From Chelydra serpentina (lineage: Eukaryota > Chordata > Testudines > Chelydridae), in contig JBAIAC010000059.1 of assembly GCA_037349315.1 (NCBI GenBank), positions 6,536,001 through 6,600,000 of the forward strand: a stretch of 64,000 nt of DNA, written 5' to 3'. The notes beneath the pieces were generated by a model. The model saw only the letters and a list, made by a program, of their open reading frames with translations. It was not told where the DNA came from and ran no database searches. A program made the position numbers and the translations under genes. This document shows, piece by piece, positions 52,506-64,000 of this stretch (position 1 is the stretch's first letter; the number at the start of each line of letters is the position of its first letter).

Positions 52506-55024
52506 AAAACCATAAATCACATTTCATAAAGATTAACTGCACAAAACATTATTTGCTATATTCCTGTGGTGAAGTTGCTAGTGATCTTTCACTTTTACAT
52601 GGAAGATAATTTAAATTTCCAAATTATCTGATGAACACAATCATTTAAATTGAAAGCTTTTGTTTGTTATTTAAAGAGCACCATAAATACACACAGTGCT
52701 TCACAAAACAAAGATGGAGTCCCTGTCCAGGGAGTTTACAATTAAAGGGCCAGATTCTAAAAAGCCATTCCGTAATTCAACAGGATCACATGCCTTGGGC
52801 TAGATTAGCACTTCACAATGGGAGATGGGGCAGCACATAGTTGTGCTACCCTAGAAACAGAATAGGGACCGGCTTCCCCCTGGTTCCACAGGGAAAGTAA
52901 TCTGCACCATACCTATACCTGGCAGAGAATATTCCTTCCTCTGTGCTCACTCATCATTGCAAGGCTGAAACCAGTGTTCTATCCATGCCCCTACCCGTGT
53001 CTTCTCTTGTGTAGCTGGGGGATGGTGGACCAATGGCTGTTTTCTCCCCTATGTTGTGACCTCTGTAAGCTGACAACATAGGGAAGTAATGGGATGTCTT
53101 ACATACCCTTATTCCCTGCATGGACACACAAGCCAGCTCATGAGTGAACCCATAAGGATGTGCAGAATGGGGCCCTAAATTTATACAGGAACAACAGGAG
53201 GAAGAGAGACTTAGGAAGGAGTTGTGAGAACGCTATGATCATGGGGTACTTAAGGTAGTTGCTGTTTGTGTCATGAGAGTCATCTAGTTAGTTTTTATAT
53301 TTAAAAAAAATAAGATTACAATAAGCCTTTAAAGTTTAATTATACGCAAATGAACTGCTAGGAAAGTGTACTGTAAAAATGGGTACTCCAGCAAGACAGG
53401 GAAAGAACAAGGCCCAGGAAATAGAATAATATAAATAATTCTCCTGCGTGTTAATGGTCTAATATCGATAAATTATTGAAGTTTTAATACAATTATGTTC
53501 CTAAAGAAAAGAGCCTTTTGTGGTTTTGGGTTATTTAAAAAAAGCGAAAAACCCAGTAATCTCAGATTTAAGCAGTAACACAAAATAATTTTACAAAGCA
53601 AAAGGGAAATGACCTAACAGGTACATGGAATAATTATCTTGTTAATATTAGGCCTTGCACTCAATAGCTTGTTGTTTATCCCAGCTTCAGTTTTAAAGAC
53701 TTTAATAAAAAAAAAAAAAAAGTAACCACAAACACATCTGGTTCAAAAAGGTCTTCAATGACACAAATGAGATGCATTGGATTGTGCTTGGCATGTTTTC
53801 AAATCATGGAATATTCCAAAAAAGCAATGTTTATTTCATGTGGGTTTCAAATTTTATTCTTTTCTTTTGGGTCTTTAAAGCACACCCAGAATCAATATTT
53901 CAAAGACAGCAAAGAATGGTATAGAGATGTTTGAGTTTGTTTAAATGCCAATTCATTAGATTAATATTTTGTCAGCATCACTCGTCCCACCAAAAGAAGC
54001 ATTTATAATTTACTATATGCCTGGTTTAATTAAAATTCAAACACAACAACAAAGCTATATTGAATTTCCTTTGCCACCTTGTAATTATATAGTTTGCTAC
54101 ATACTATAAACTATATTTTATTACATCCATAAAAATGCATTTAAAACAAATGGAAATGTATAGGTTTCAGAATATTCAATGAAAGAGAAAAGAAATCCCC
54201 AAACCTACCCTTTGCACCTATCTGGATCTGCTACAAGATGTTTAACAGATTATATAAAATGTACGTATCCTTAATCTGACATATTAAAGAGCTATTATTG
54301 TTTTTGCTACTATGATAGGCACAAACAAGTTCAAAAACAAGAAGACTTTTGCCCAAAGCGACTAGTAAAAAGTCTGATTTGGACAGAAATCTTTCAAATA
54401 CATAGACAATAGACTGGCTGACCTGTCATGCATGATGGATGAGTTAAGGGGATTAAAACCACTATTTGCATCACAATAGATAAAAATTAGCAAAATAGAA
54501 TTTCCCAGTAGGTGGTTTCAGTTCTGTTCCTTCCTTGAGGAAAGAGAAGGTCCATTTTTAGAGGAATTACAGCTGATTTAAATAATATTAATTTGCAGAG
54601 GTTAAATTATAGGTGCAGATTTTCCTTCTGTAGGTAGTCTTTAAGAATGATGAAGTAAATGTCATACTAACAGTTTAAAAAGCAACATTTTTAGCTCCAT
54701 ATGAAATATTGAAATTCTGGGGGGGTTTTACATGACAAAATATTTTAAGATTACATTTAAATTGTATATGTTGGTTTTTGAAATTCGCTCTTTAATTTTT
54801 GCACATATATAACCTGCATATGCAAGTAAGTATTAAATACCAAGGAATGTAAACTGACTATAATACAAATATATTTATTTAAGAAACACTCATTCAGTTA
54901 TTGTAAAGTTTGCACATAGTGCTTTCTTGAGTTTCAAATCCGTGATTATAACTCAGCTGTTGAAAAAGGTGAGATGTTCAAAATAACGCGTATGTATTTA
55001 TTTCAACTAGATTTATAGTACATG

Positions 55025-55148
55025 TAGGGTGACCAGACAGAAAGTGTGAAAAATCTGGACAGGGGGTGCAGGGTAATAGGTGCCTATATAAGAAAAAGCC
55101 CCAAATATCGGGACTGTCCCTATAAAATAGGGACATCTGGTCACCCTA
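55025..55148 (+). mobile_element. hAT-type MITE, copy 3
   Basis: TAGGGTGACCAGACAG to CATCTGGTCACCCTA, flanked by AGTACATG (55017-55024) and AGCACATG (55149-55156), an 8-bp duplication with one mismatch. Confidence 0.85.
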
Positions 55149-57232
55149 AGCACATGATGGTAGTGTCTAGAGATTTGAAAACTCACAGCACAAAACAGCA
55201 TAATGAAAGGCTTGCTTTTAGCTGTAACTTCAAGAATTAACATTAACAAAAGAGAAAATATATACGACTAAGATAACAATGAAAATGCATATGATATGGA
55301 AGTGCTAAAAGTGTTGACACAACAACAGACCACACCCACTAGGGTGAAGCGAAGACTTCTGCTGAGGCCACTCCTGCAGAAGGGAGTTACAACAGAGGAA
55401 CTCAAGTCAGAACTAAGGTGGTTGTGAGAAATCTGTCCTTCCCCCAAGATTTGTCTGCTAAATATGAGCACACATAGTTTCGAAAGTAATGGAGCATGGA
55501 TGATGCATACAAAGGTTTAGCAGCCAGTGAGCAGCGTGTTTGAAAAATAATGTCATTGCACAGCCAAATGTGTCCTTGCACATATGTTTACACCCCCAAT
55601 GGTGATCCATGGTCTAACTGGTAATACATTTGGCTGTATATTATAGTGACATTAATGCAGAACAGAGTCATGGCATTATAGAGATAGACTTCTTCCAAGG
55701 ATGATATTACAAATGGAAAAAATTGTGACATGATTTTTCAGTTCAGCATTTACTATAATGAGATTGTAAGAGAGCTGGTCACTTCCCTTGTTTAGTGATT
55801 CCAATTCTGACTAAATGCAATAGCTCTTTAAACAAGGTAAATATCAGATGCCTCAGCTAAGGACTGTTATGGCTATCTTATTGCTCTGAGCGGAGGATTA
55901 ATTTACATAAGATTGATAACAGTGGGAGTTGCCTTCATTTCCAGCTCCTCAGATTCTATAGTCCTGGCTGTTGCTCACAGTTGTTTGCAAAAGCTGTTTA
56001 TTTAGCTTATTAATTATTTGGTGTAGTGAAGATGTTTTGTGTTCACAACGGGTGCAAAGAGATATTTAAACATACATTATGTCAAGTGTTTTGGACTCCG
56101 TTTACATGTGATGACAGGTTCTGACAGCATATGGGCCAAGTTGAGAAACATTTGACCCAGGTATGAAAGATACTGGGAATTATCCAACCCTTGGTTTTCT
56201 AGTTATTTCACAGGCACAAAGTAACATCTTGTGAAGATTTTATAGCCAGAAATATAGTTCTAGCTTCAATATAAAACATACTTGCTCCTATTTATGAACC
56301 CACACGAGAGATTCACAAGCATACTTGAACTAGGGAATATTTCATCTCTTTTATCCTAAAGAGAAAAAGGGTAGACTTTGTCTCTACTTCCAGGTACAAT
56401 GTGAGCCTTTCCGGGATAATTCTCTGTGTCTGTTTCCTTAATACCAGCCCTACAACATTAACACGATCCTGTGCCATTTGATGTAAAATAAGCAGCTGCA
56501 AGGTATCCCTAGATGTACTGCAGGATTCCATCCTGAAGGGAGAGGGAAAGCGTGATCCTTTTGCTACTTAGGTAAGGAAACGTAATGTGCTGTTGCAAAA
56601 CTCAAGATGCTACTCCTCACTATAAAGTGTGGCTTTGAGAGTTAGCACTGCAGAGCTAAGTAACTAATATTAAAGAATTAATATTGCATTGGAATGTATT
56701 TTGGCAAGGATTGAAAATGTTTCTCTATACCTATTAGCTAGGTTGAAAAATACCTGCACTTCCACACTCCTTTTCTCAAAGCCAAACTCCCCATAGCCAC
56801 ACCTCTTGCAATTTAAAATAATACACAAAGAATGCAATTGTTTCCAAATAATGTAATTAGCACACTACTACTAAATTTTGTAGCACAGGTAAATACCCAT
56901 TGGGGCATTCAGTATTTGCAGGCAGACATTTAGAGACTCACTGGAAAATTTTGCCCCGTGTGTCCCCAAAATAAATTAGAATTCTAATTTTTAAAAGTTT
57001 ATATGTGTGTGGCTATGTATATGGCTATTTTGTCACAACCAGAATATCAATGGAAAGGATAGAGAGGAGAAATAAAATTATAATCTTTGATGATCTTTGC
57101 ATAATTTTTTAATCTGTACATTAATATGGTAGGCACACCTTTATTTTGCTGACTTGTACATGCTTGTAAATTATTTTGTCAGAAAATATAAGGGTGCAGT
57201 TCATTCAAATAATGTGAGTGACTGGAAAAAAC

Positions 57233-58490
57233 AGTTACCTACCTTTCATAATTGTTGTCCTTCGAGATGTGTTGCTCATGTCCATTCCGTTCTAGGTGTG
57301 TGTGCGCCCACATGCATAATCATCGAAGATTTTTGCCTTAGCAGTATCTGTAGGGTCGGCAGTGGCACCTTCTGGCATACCGTGCTCATTCGTCGGTATG
57401 TTAAGACACCGCTGGCCCTATGCCCTCTCAGTTCCTTCTTGCCGACAAAGGGCCAGGAGGGCGGGTAATGGAATGGACATGAGTAACACATATTGAAGAA
57501 CAACTAAGGTGACCAGACAGCAAATGTGAAAAATCAGGACAGGCGGTGGGGGATAATAGGAGCCTATATAAGAAAAAGATCCCAAAATCGGGACTGTCCC
57601 TATAAAATCGGGACATTTGGTCACCCTAAGAACAACTGTTACATAAAGGTAGTTAACCTTTTTTTTTCTTCAAGTGCTTGCTCATGTCGATTCCATTCTA
57701 GGTTACTCCTAAGCACTATCTATGGAGGTGGGCTCAGAGTTCACAGCCATGCAGCTTGCAAGACAGCTCTACCGAAGCCAGCGTTGTCACAGGCCTGCTG
57801 GGTAAGTGCAGAATGAGACATAAACGTGTGGATGGACGACCAGGTAGCGGCCCTGCAGATGTCTTGAATCGGCACCTGGGCCAGGAAGCCAGGCGACGAG
57901 GTGTGCGCTGTAGTCAGGTGGGCATTAAATGGTGGGCATTTTCACCAGATCACAGCAGAAATGGATGTAGGTGGTGATCCATGATGAAATTCTCTGGGCA
58001 GACACTGGAAAGCCTTTCATCCTATCTGCCACCACGATGAACAACTGCATCGTCTTATGGAACAACTTGGTCCTTTCTATGCAAAAGACCAACACCCTCC
58101 TGGCGTCCAGAGACTGCAATTTGCACTTCTCTTCCGACTTACGAAGTTTTGGGAAGAAGACTGGTAAGTGTATGTCCTGGCTTGCATAAAACTATGAAAC
58201 TACAATCTATGTACAAAGCTAACAACGAGAGCTAGAGAGAAAATCACTATCCACTTGTGAGGCAAATGGAAAGCCCTCCGACCAACCATCATGGTCGGTA
58301 AGAAGGAACTGAGAGGGCGTAGGGCCGGCGGCGCCTAATATACTGACGCATGAGTGCGGCGCTCAAGGGGGCGCCTCAGCCGGCCCTACAGATACTGCTA
58401 AGGCAAAAATCTCAGACGACTGTGCACGTGGGCATGCACACACCTAGAATAGAATGGACATGAGCAAGCACTCAAAGAAGAACCTCCCTT
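57233..58490 (-). mobile_element. DIRS-like retrotransposon remnant with inverted terminal repeats
   Basis: The left end GTTACCTACCTTTCATAATT, GTTGTCCTTCGAG and GAACAACTGTTACATAAAGG at about 57631 are inverted repeats. The TTGCTCATGTCCATTCCRTT word recurs at about 57270 and 57678 and inverted at about 57466 and 58451. Between 57700 and 58200 the minus strand reads LFHKTMQLFIVVADRMKG then FPVSAQRISSWI, which resembles the C-terminal part of a DIRS tyrosine recombinase. Frames are broken. It is a deleted, dead copy; the class call is tentative. Confidence 0.5.
57505..57627 (+). mobile_element. hAT-type MITE, copy 4 (nested)
   Basis: TAAGGTGACCAGACAG to CATTTGGTCACCCT, flanked by AAGAACAAC at 57496-57504 and 57628-57636. 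It is inserted inside the inverted-repeat part of the DIRS-like remnant, so it is younger than that element. Confidence 0.85.
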
Positions 58491-60499
58491 TTGTTTTGTT
58501 TTGGGTTAAACAGGCAGCTGAAGTACCATGCTATGCCCTATGCAATTTATAAACAGACCTTACATATGCATGATGCGACATGGGAGAAATTAAAGAAAGA
58601 ATGGTTTGGGGGCTACAGTATTGTTGGCCTGGGATACAGGAACTTGGATTCAATGCCCAACTCCGTGTCTCCATTTCCCAGCTGTAGCAGAGGGATAAAT
58701 ACTTCACTACCTCCCCAGATTACTGTGGGATTCATTAATATGTGAGATATTAGTATACTTTGGTGACAGGTGACATAAGAAAACCTAGACAGAAATGCAG
58801 GTAGGCACAGAATGCAAGGATCAGTACATACATGTTTATCCATAAAAAGAACAGGTAATTAGGGAATATCCGCAATGAAAACTGGGCTGTAGGTAAATGA
58901 GTATTAGAATCCTGTAGTTTGTGGCTTTCTCATAGAGACCTACTCAGTAAAACAGCAACATGAAAAATCAATGCTATTTCCCACATGATGCATCTCCCTT
59001 CCACTTGCGCTCCTTTCAGCATGGTTATCACACTAAATGGTTTTAACAAACAGTAACTAAAAATCCTGACGGCAACAATTGATGTTTCAAGATGAGTGGA
59101 AGGGATTCCATGTAATAGTTTAGACGTGCCTTACTGGGGATGAGGTGGGGGTTGAATCAGATCAAGGACAGAGGATGGACTGTTCCAGTATAATCACCCT
59201 CATTATGATCACCAGAACTATAGTAGTTATGCTGGCAGGAGCTGCAACCTTATTTAACAACAACATCAACATAAAGAGGAATTTAAGTATAAATGCAGAG
59301 ATTTGGAATGGCATTATACATCTATCTAGGTCAGTTACAGATCCTTTGCCCCTCTCAGTTTGCTCCTGTAATCATACTTTTCACTTACTTAGTCAAATAA
59401 TATAGTGACTTGCAGCCTTTATTGCATATAGTGATGGGGTTTTGTTTGTTTTTTAAACCTGTGGTTTGTAGGTTTTCTAGGAATTTTTCCTCTTGAAATT
59501 TGATCCTTTTTAACCTCAAAACCAGTTAGTAATCAAACAATCTAGAACAGAAAAACTAATCTTTCCACCTCGTTCCCTGCTCCCCAATTGCTCCTGCGGG
59601 GTAGTAATCTGCTACTTGTTCCTTTTTCACACACTGATTCAGCTGTACAGAATTTTGGCTCCACCCATTCTCTTCCCCTCTCTCCACCCTCTTGCTTCCC
59701 CTTATGCACCACATCCAGTGAGGTTGTTTGGGGCCTAAGAGGGTGTGTGTTAGTCCCACTTATGCCCAGTGCATGGCTGCATAGGCCAGGACACAGTCTA
59801 GCTCCTTGATCGGAATCTTACACATTTTAGTACTAAAACTAAAGGTCAGATTGATAATGATTCTAGTTACACTGGTGTAAATCCAGAGTAGCTCCATTGA
59901 CCATAGCAGAGTTACTATGGATTTGCAAAGAGATTGGAATCTGCTTGATACATACCAGATTAGTATGCAAGTCTGCAAATATAGGAATAAAGATCAAGCT
60001 ACCTTGCTGTGTCCCAGCATACAAACCAATGCATATACTTACTTATATTTTTTAAGACTAAAGTATGCACTTAGCTTTGCAAAAATATTTGTTTTACAAA
60101 CATCTATACACTTTATCATATTACATTTCAATCTTTATTACTCTGGTATGTACATGGATCATAAACAGAGGTGCTCTTTACATTTCTCCACAGATTCCAT
60201 AAGAATTTTATTGGTGTGTCCATTCTCTTCAGCCTGGAAACAGAAATCTATCCTTTAAATATAGTGTGTTAGGCAGAAAGAGAAACTGATAAAACATCTA
60301 TCATCTACAGCTTAAGACTGTATTGTGCCAGCCACGACTTGTACCTAAGCCACTGATGTACAATTCCTAACATGACACATTTTAGAACACACTAGGCTTT
60401 CTGTATTGGGAAATTTCAATAAATAAATATTTCTATCCAGAGTTCTCCCAAGGCATCCTATATGATGATGGCTAGAACAATCATAGTATACACATATAA

Positions 60500-60556
60500 G
60501 GGGGCTGAATTAAGGTTGCGTAGACAACCTTAATTTTGGCATTTCCCAACATTAGA
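60500..60556. repeat. Short inverted-repeat element, copy 2
   Basis: GGGGCTGAATTAAGGTTGCG and GACAACCTTAATTTTGGCAT match the copy at 3097-3180 with a shorter spacer. Confidence 0.5.
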
Positions 60557-63046
60557 AGGCTTAACTTTACAATATTAACCTTCTTTTAACACTGCATGTA
60601 TACAAACACACTAGTTTGAACCATGGTTTGATTCTCCTTAGGATATAAAAATGACTGAAATAAAAACATGCTTAGTTACCTTAAAGGCTCACAAAAGCTT
60701 ATATAAAGGCATTGAAAGCAAAACAATATATTCATTAAGAGCGAAATGAAAAATTGTTTCTGGTGCTGTTGATTCAGTGATGAAGTTTTCTGTTGGGCAA
60801 AATTTATAGTTACGTTATTCCTGTCAAGCAGGGTAGAGAGCCACAAGGATTTCCAGATGCCATATGTGAAGTTTCTCATTTCCCCAACTGTACTGAAGTA
60901 CGCTGTCACACTAATGCAAACAAGCCTTTAAAAAGTACCTGTCATTAAAACATGTGTGGCTCACTTGCCTGGACTTCAGAAGAACCACTGCTTTCTTTAG
61001 AAAAAGTCCTCCGGAGGACTGTACAGCAGTGTTCTCATAGGATTTCAGGATGTGTCGTGTCCCTTAATGGATGCTTAACAGCACTGGTGGGAAAAGTTTG
61101 TTCTAGCGAATGGATTTAATGAGGGTACGTCTGGCTTTCAGAAAGTCCATCAAAAGGATGGAGGGACTGTAAAAATAATTCATTGAACAAACTGCAAATA
61201 TGATAACGTGAGTTTAAAAGGGACCAGTCAAAGATATGCTGAAAACTGTGTTTTAAAAATCCCTTCAGACCTCAGCTTTCAAGTCTCTTGTCATGTGTGA
61301 TTACAGTTTGCCACCCAAGAACAGAACTACCGGGCACTTCCCTGAATCACAGGGATACTGTAACTCCAATGCACAAGAAAACAAGCAAGCCATGAGTCAG
61401 CGGAAACAACAGGCCACGAGAAATAGATGTTCAAAGGCAAAGACCATCTCCTCCTCATAAGGAAAGAGACACCCAAGGAAAGGTCTTCCTTATGACTATT
61501 TGGGACAGCTACACAATCAGACATGGAGCTCACAAATGAGCAAAGTAGCTACAGGATCACTGTAATCAATGACCTTTCCAACAGCAGATGAGATTTTGCC
61601 TACCAAAGCCTTTGACATGAATGTCAGAAAGTCTAGGACAAAGTATAACATTTTATAGTTTTCCCACATTTTTAAAGTATATTAATTTCATGTATTTAAA
61701 TGTCTAACACAACATTTCTAAAGGGGATGGACTGATGAAGGGCCACAGAAGAACGAGGCCATATTTCAGTACTGGTGCTTATTAATGCAGAGCGATAGTC
61801 ATGTCCTAGAAGCAAGTTTAAAACGATGTTGAATTGAATGTTTGGCGAAAAAGGAAAGTTAAAATGGGAGAAGTAGTTCAAAACTGGAGCTATCCATTGT
61901 GACTCCCACCTAGGAGGCCAGCAGCAGTCAAAGATTGAGTGAGGGCATGAAAACCTGGCCTGGGAATAAACAGAGAATAAAACATAGGAGCTCATGAGGG
62001 AATAGGGAAATGAAGGGGCCTTAACTCAGTAAGGAGGAAAAGTCACAGTAAACAGTCAGAGGGTCAGAGAAACCTAACATGAAGGGGTTTTCATGGCAAA
62101 CCAAGGTTTGGAAGAGTTCTGCACACACAGACAAGCACTACCTGGAGAAGTGACTCGAAGTAACTCACTGTTATTGTAATAAATCCCGTTCAGCTTCCCA
62201 AGTGTTTCTGCACCTGCAAATTCTTACCAACGCTCCTTCCATTCAGAGTGCAACATAAACCTCAGCTACCAAAAGGACATGAACACGCCTCAGAGCATTA
62301 TAATAACTGGATGCAAAGTAAATCCTGTAAATGATGTTTTCTTAATTGTATCTTCTATCAGATACATTGATTGCTGTTGGTATACAGATGTTTCTAAAGG
62401 AAATATCTATATAGTAAGTAATAAAAAGAAAAAACAATCGCAAGAAGTTCCCCATTTCAGATTAATACTTCAGAAGAAGGGACTGATTCCTTCCCTGTGC
62501 GTGCAGGCACAACTGAGAACATTAGAGGCGTTCATGTTGTTTTCCATTAATTATGTCTGTGGGACCACGCACAGTGCCCATATCTTTTTTTTTTTTTAAA
62601 AAGGATTGACAATTGCAAACATTTCCACGCACAGAAACTCTGTGTGGTCAAACACTTTTTTAATATGCAGATAGTGCATATTGTTGCCTTGTTCTGGCAT
62701 TATGGATCAGCATAACTAGCCATATTGGGTACCCAGAGCATTCTCCTATCTAGCAAAGAAAACTCCGCTTGATTAGGTTTAAGTGCTGCCTATCCCATTT
62801 GTCAGTACTTGTTAAACTGGTTATGCTGACAAGCTGACCTAATAGGGTGAAAATAAAAGTATAACATCATCAGGCTTTGACCATGACTGTTACGGCTTCT
62901 CTTTTCTTGTTTCAGGTGTACTTCAGTTTCCATGGGATTCATGAAATATATTGACCAAAATTTAGGACAGTTTATCAAAGTTTATATATAAATTTAGATT
63001 TTTCCATTTAATATTGTATCTGCTTTATTAACGCCCACTATTATGA

Positions 63047-64000
63047 GTAGTCCTCTTGTTTGCTCCTGCTCTAATCTGGGCAGATGGGTCTTTTTATTCT
63101 CCAAGAGAAAATTTTAAATGCAGAATATTTACATCTGCAGAACTGAGATCATCCAGCAATGAAAACCACATCAATCCCTTCATTATGAAGTTCTTTTCTG
63201 ATTGCCTGAAACATGAGCATGTTTCCCAAAGATGGGCCCCCTTATTCTCTATCCAAACAATGCCACTGTCAACTCAGAGTTTCCTTGGTATTATTTCCTT
63301 GGGGGTTGCTGTGATGCAGGTAGCCCATGCAATCGTTGACCTGCTGCTCTCAAAGGTAGTGACCCTTGGAGACGTGCAGGTGAACATAGATGGTTTTTCT
63401 GCTATGGGATTTCCAAACTGCGGCGGGGCTATTGATGGGACACACATCCCCATCCTTGGACCGGACCACCAGGGCAGCCAGTACATTAACCGTAAGGGCT
63501 ATTTTTCTATGGTGCTGCAAGCACTAGTGGACCATAAAGGACGTTTTACAAACATCAACGTCGGATGGCCGGGCAAGGTTCATGACGCTCGTGTGTTCAG
63601 GAACTCTGGTCTGTTTAGACGGTTGCAGGAAGGTATTTACTTCCCAGACCGCAAAATAAGTGTTGGGGATGTGGAGATGCCTGTAGTGATCCTCGGGGAC
63701 CCAGCCTACCCGCTAATGCCCTGGCTCATGAAGCCATACACGGGCGCCCTGGACACTGAAAAGGAGCTCTTCAACTACCGGCTGAGCAAGTGCAGGATGG
63801 TGGTGGAGTGTGCCTTTGGCCGTCTGAAGGGGAGATGGCGAAGCTTACTTACTCGCTCCGATCTCAGCCAAACAAATATCCCCATTGTGATTGCAGCGTG
63901 CTGTGTGCTCCACAATCTCTGCGAGAGCAAGGGGGAGACGTTTATGGTAGGGTGGGAGGTTGAGGCCAATCGCCTGGCTGCTGATTACGCACAGCCGGAC
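63047..64000 (+). CDS. PIF/Harbinger (HARBI1-like) transposase, 3' open at window edge
   Basis: An uninterrupted plus-strand frame runs from just after a TGA at 63044 to the window end (318 codons). In-frame ATGs are at 63185, 63260 and 63314. From about 63311 it matches PIF/Harbinger DDE transposases: GFPNCGGAIDGTHIPI, then YSMVLQ-type and HDARVF motifs, GDPAYPLMPWL and VVECAFGRLKGRW. The acidic triad is Asp at 63434, Asp at 63698 and Glu at 63806, spaced 87 and 35 residues apart, the usual D-D35-E. No frameshift or stop interrupts 230 matching codons. The N-terminal DNA-binding part is not recognisable before 63311, so the 5' end is either degraded, replaced, or on an upstream exon. The partner Myb-like Harbinger gene is not visible. 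It is antisense to TEAD1. It could be a recent element or a domesticated copy. Confidence 0.88.

Larger units (their letters stand above)
43035..64000 (-). other. TEAD1 upstream intron (to window edge)
   Basis: At least 21 kb of intron lies before the TEA-domain middle exon. Named contents are a two-unit tandem repeat at 43370, a G-run near 44548, a minus-strand SINE at 46745-46935, hAT MITEs at 52374, 55025 and 57505, a DIRS-like remnant at 57233-58490, a small repeat at 60500 and the Harbinger transposase frame at the right end. 47000-52300, 52520-55000 and 58500-60480 show no gene-like or repeat structure I can name. Confidence 0.65.

Noticed and set aside
61005..61020. Perfect 16-bp palindrome AGTCCTCCGGAGGACT.
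   Set aside because: A single short palindrome in AT-rich intron, with no partner site or family, is compatible with chance.
63274..63486. Minus-strand open frame of 70 codons (and another at 63775-63969).
   Set aside because: Both are shadows of the plus-strand Harbinger transposase frame, which has clear family motifs.

Overview
The window looks like vertebrate nuclear DNA, most probably from a turtle. It carries spliced exons with GT-AG boundaries inside large introns. The introns are full of CR1 LINE pieces, tRNA-headed SINEs with CR1-type tails, hAT-type elements with 8-bp target duplications, a DIRS-like remnant and a PIF/Harbinger transposase frame. Several of these repeat families are ones I associate with turtles; a crocodilian is a less likely alternative. 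There is no sign of bacterial, plasmid or viral gene organisation, and no CRISPR array.

The only host gene I can support is TEAD1 (TEA-domain transcription factor, nuclear effector of the Hippo pathway), on the minus strand. Nine exons are placed to the base. In transcript order they are 42970-43034, 39050-39112, 38898-38960, 28006-28017, 26764-26898, 26515-26561, 25297-25358, 23153-23277 and 7761-7934. All have GT-AG junctions and phases that join correctly. They encode the second half of the TEA DNA-binding domain, the proline-rich linker and the start of the YAP/TAZ-binding domain. The N-terminal exons lie beyond 64000 and the last YAP-binding exons lie before position 1.

The most interesting part is the alternative-exon set in TEAD1. 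Two tandem 63-nt exons, 89 nt apart, encode two versions of the recognition helix and the basic patch after it. One version carries the RRKS serine and the other has RKKV at the same place. A separate 12-nt microexon encodes V-T-S-M just after them. All of these keep frame, so isoforms can differ in DNA binding, phosphorylation and the hinge after the TEA domain.

Layout: 1-7760 intron with a hairpin MITE, MIR-like SINEs, a pyrimidine-rich repeat, one hAT MITE and a CR1 tail; 7761-28017 the C-terminal-side exons, with several complete hAT-type elements and an unusual CR1 inverted duplication at 21511-21961; 28018-38897 a 10.9-kb intron with a GC-rich hAT element and a long CR1 copy that still shows endonuclease and reverse-transcriptase remnants; 38898-43034 the TEA-domain exons; 43035-64000 a long intron with three hAT MITE copies, a tRNA-derived SINE, a DIRS-like remnant and, at the very end, an uninterrupted Harbinger transposase frame open at the window edge.
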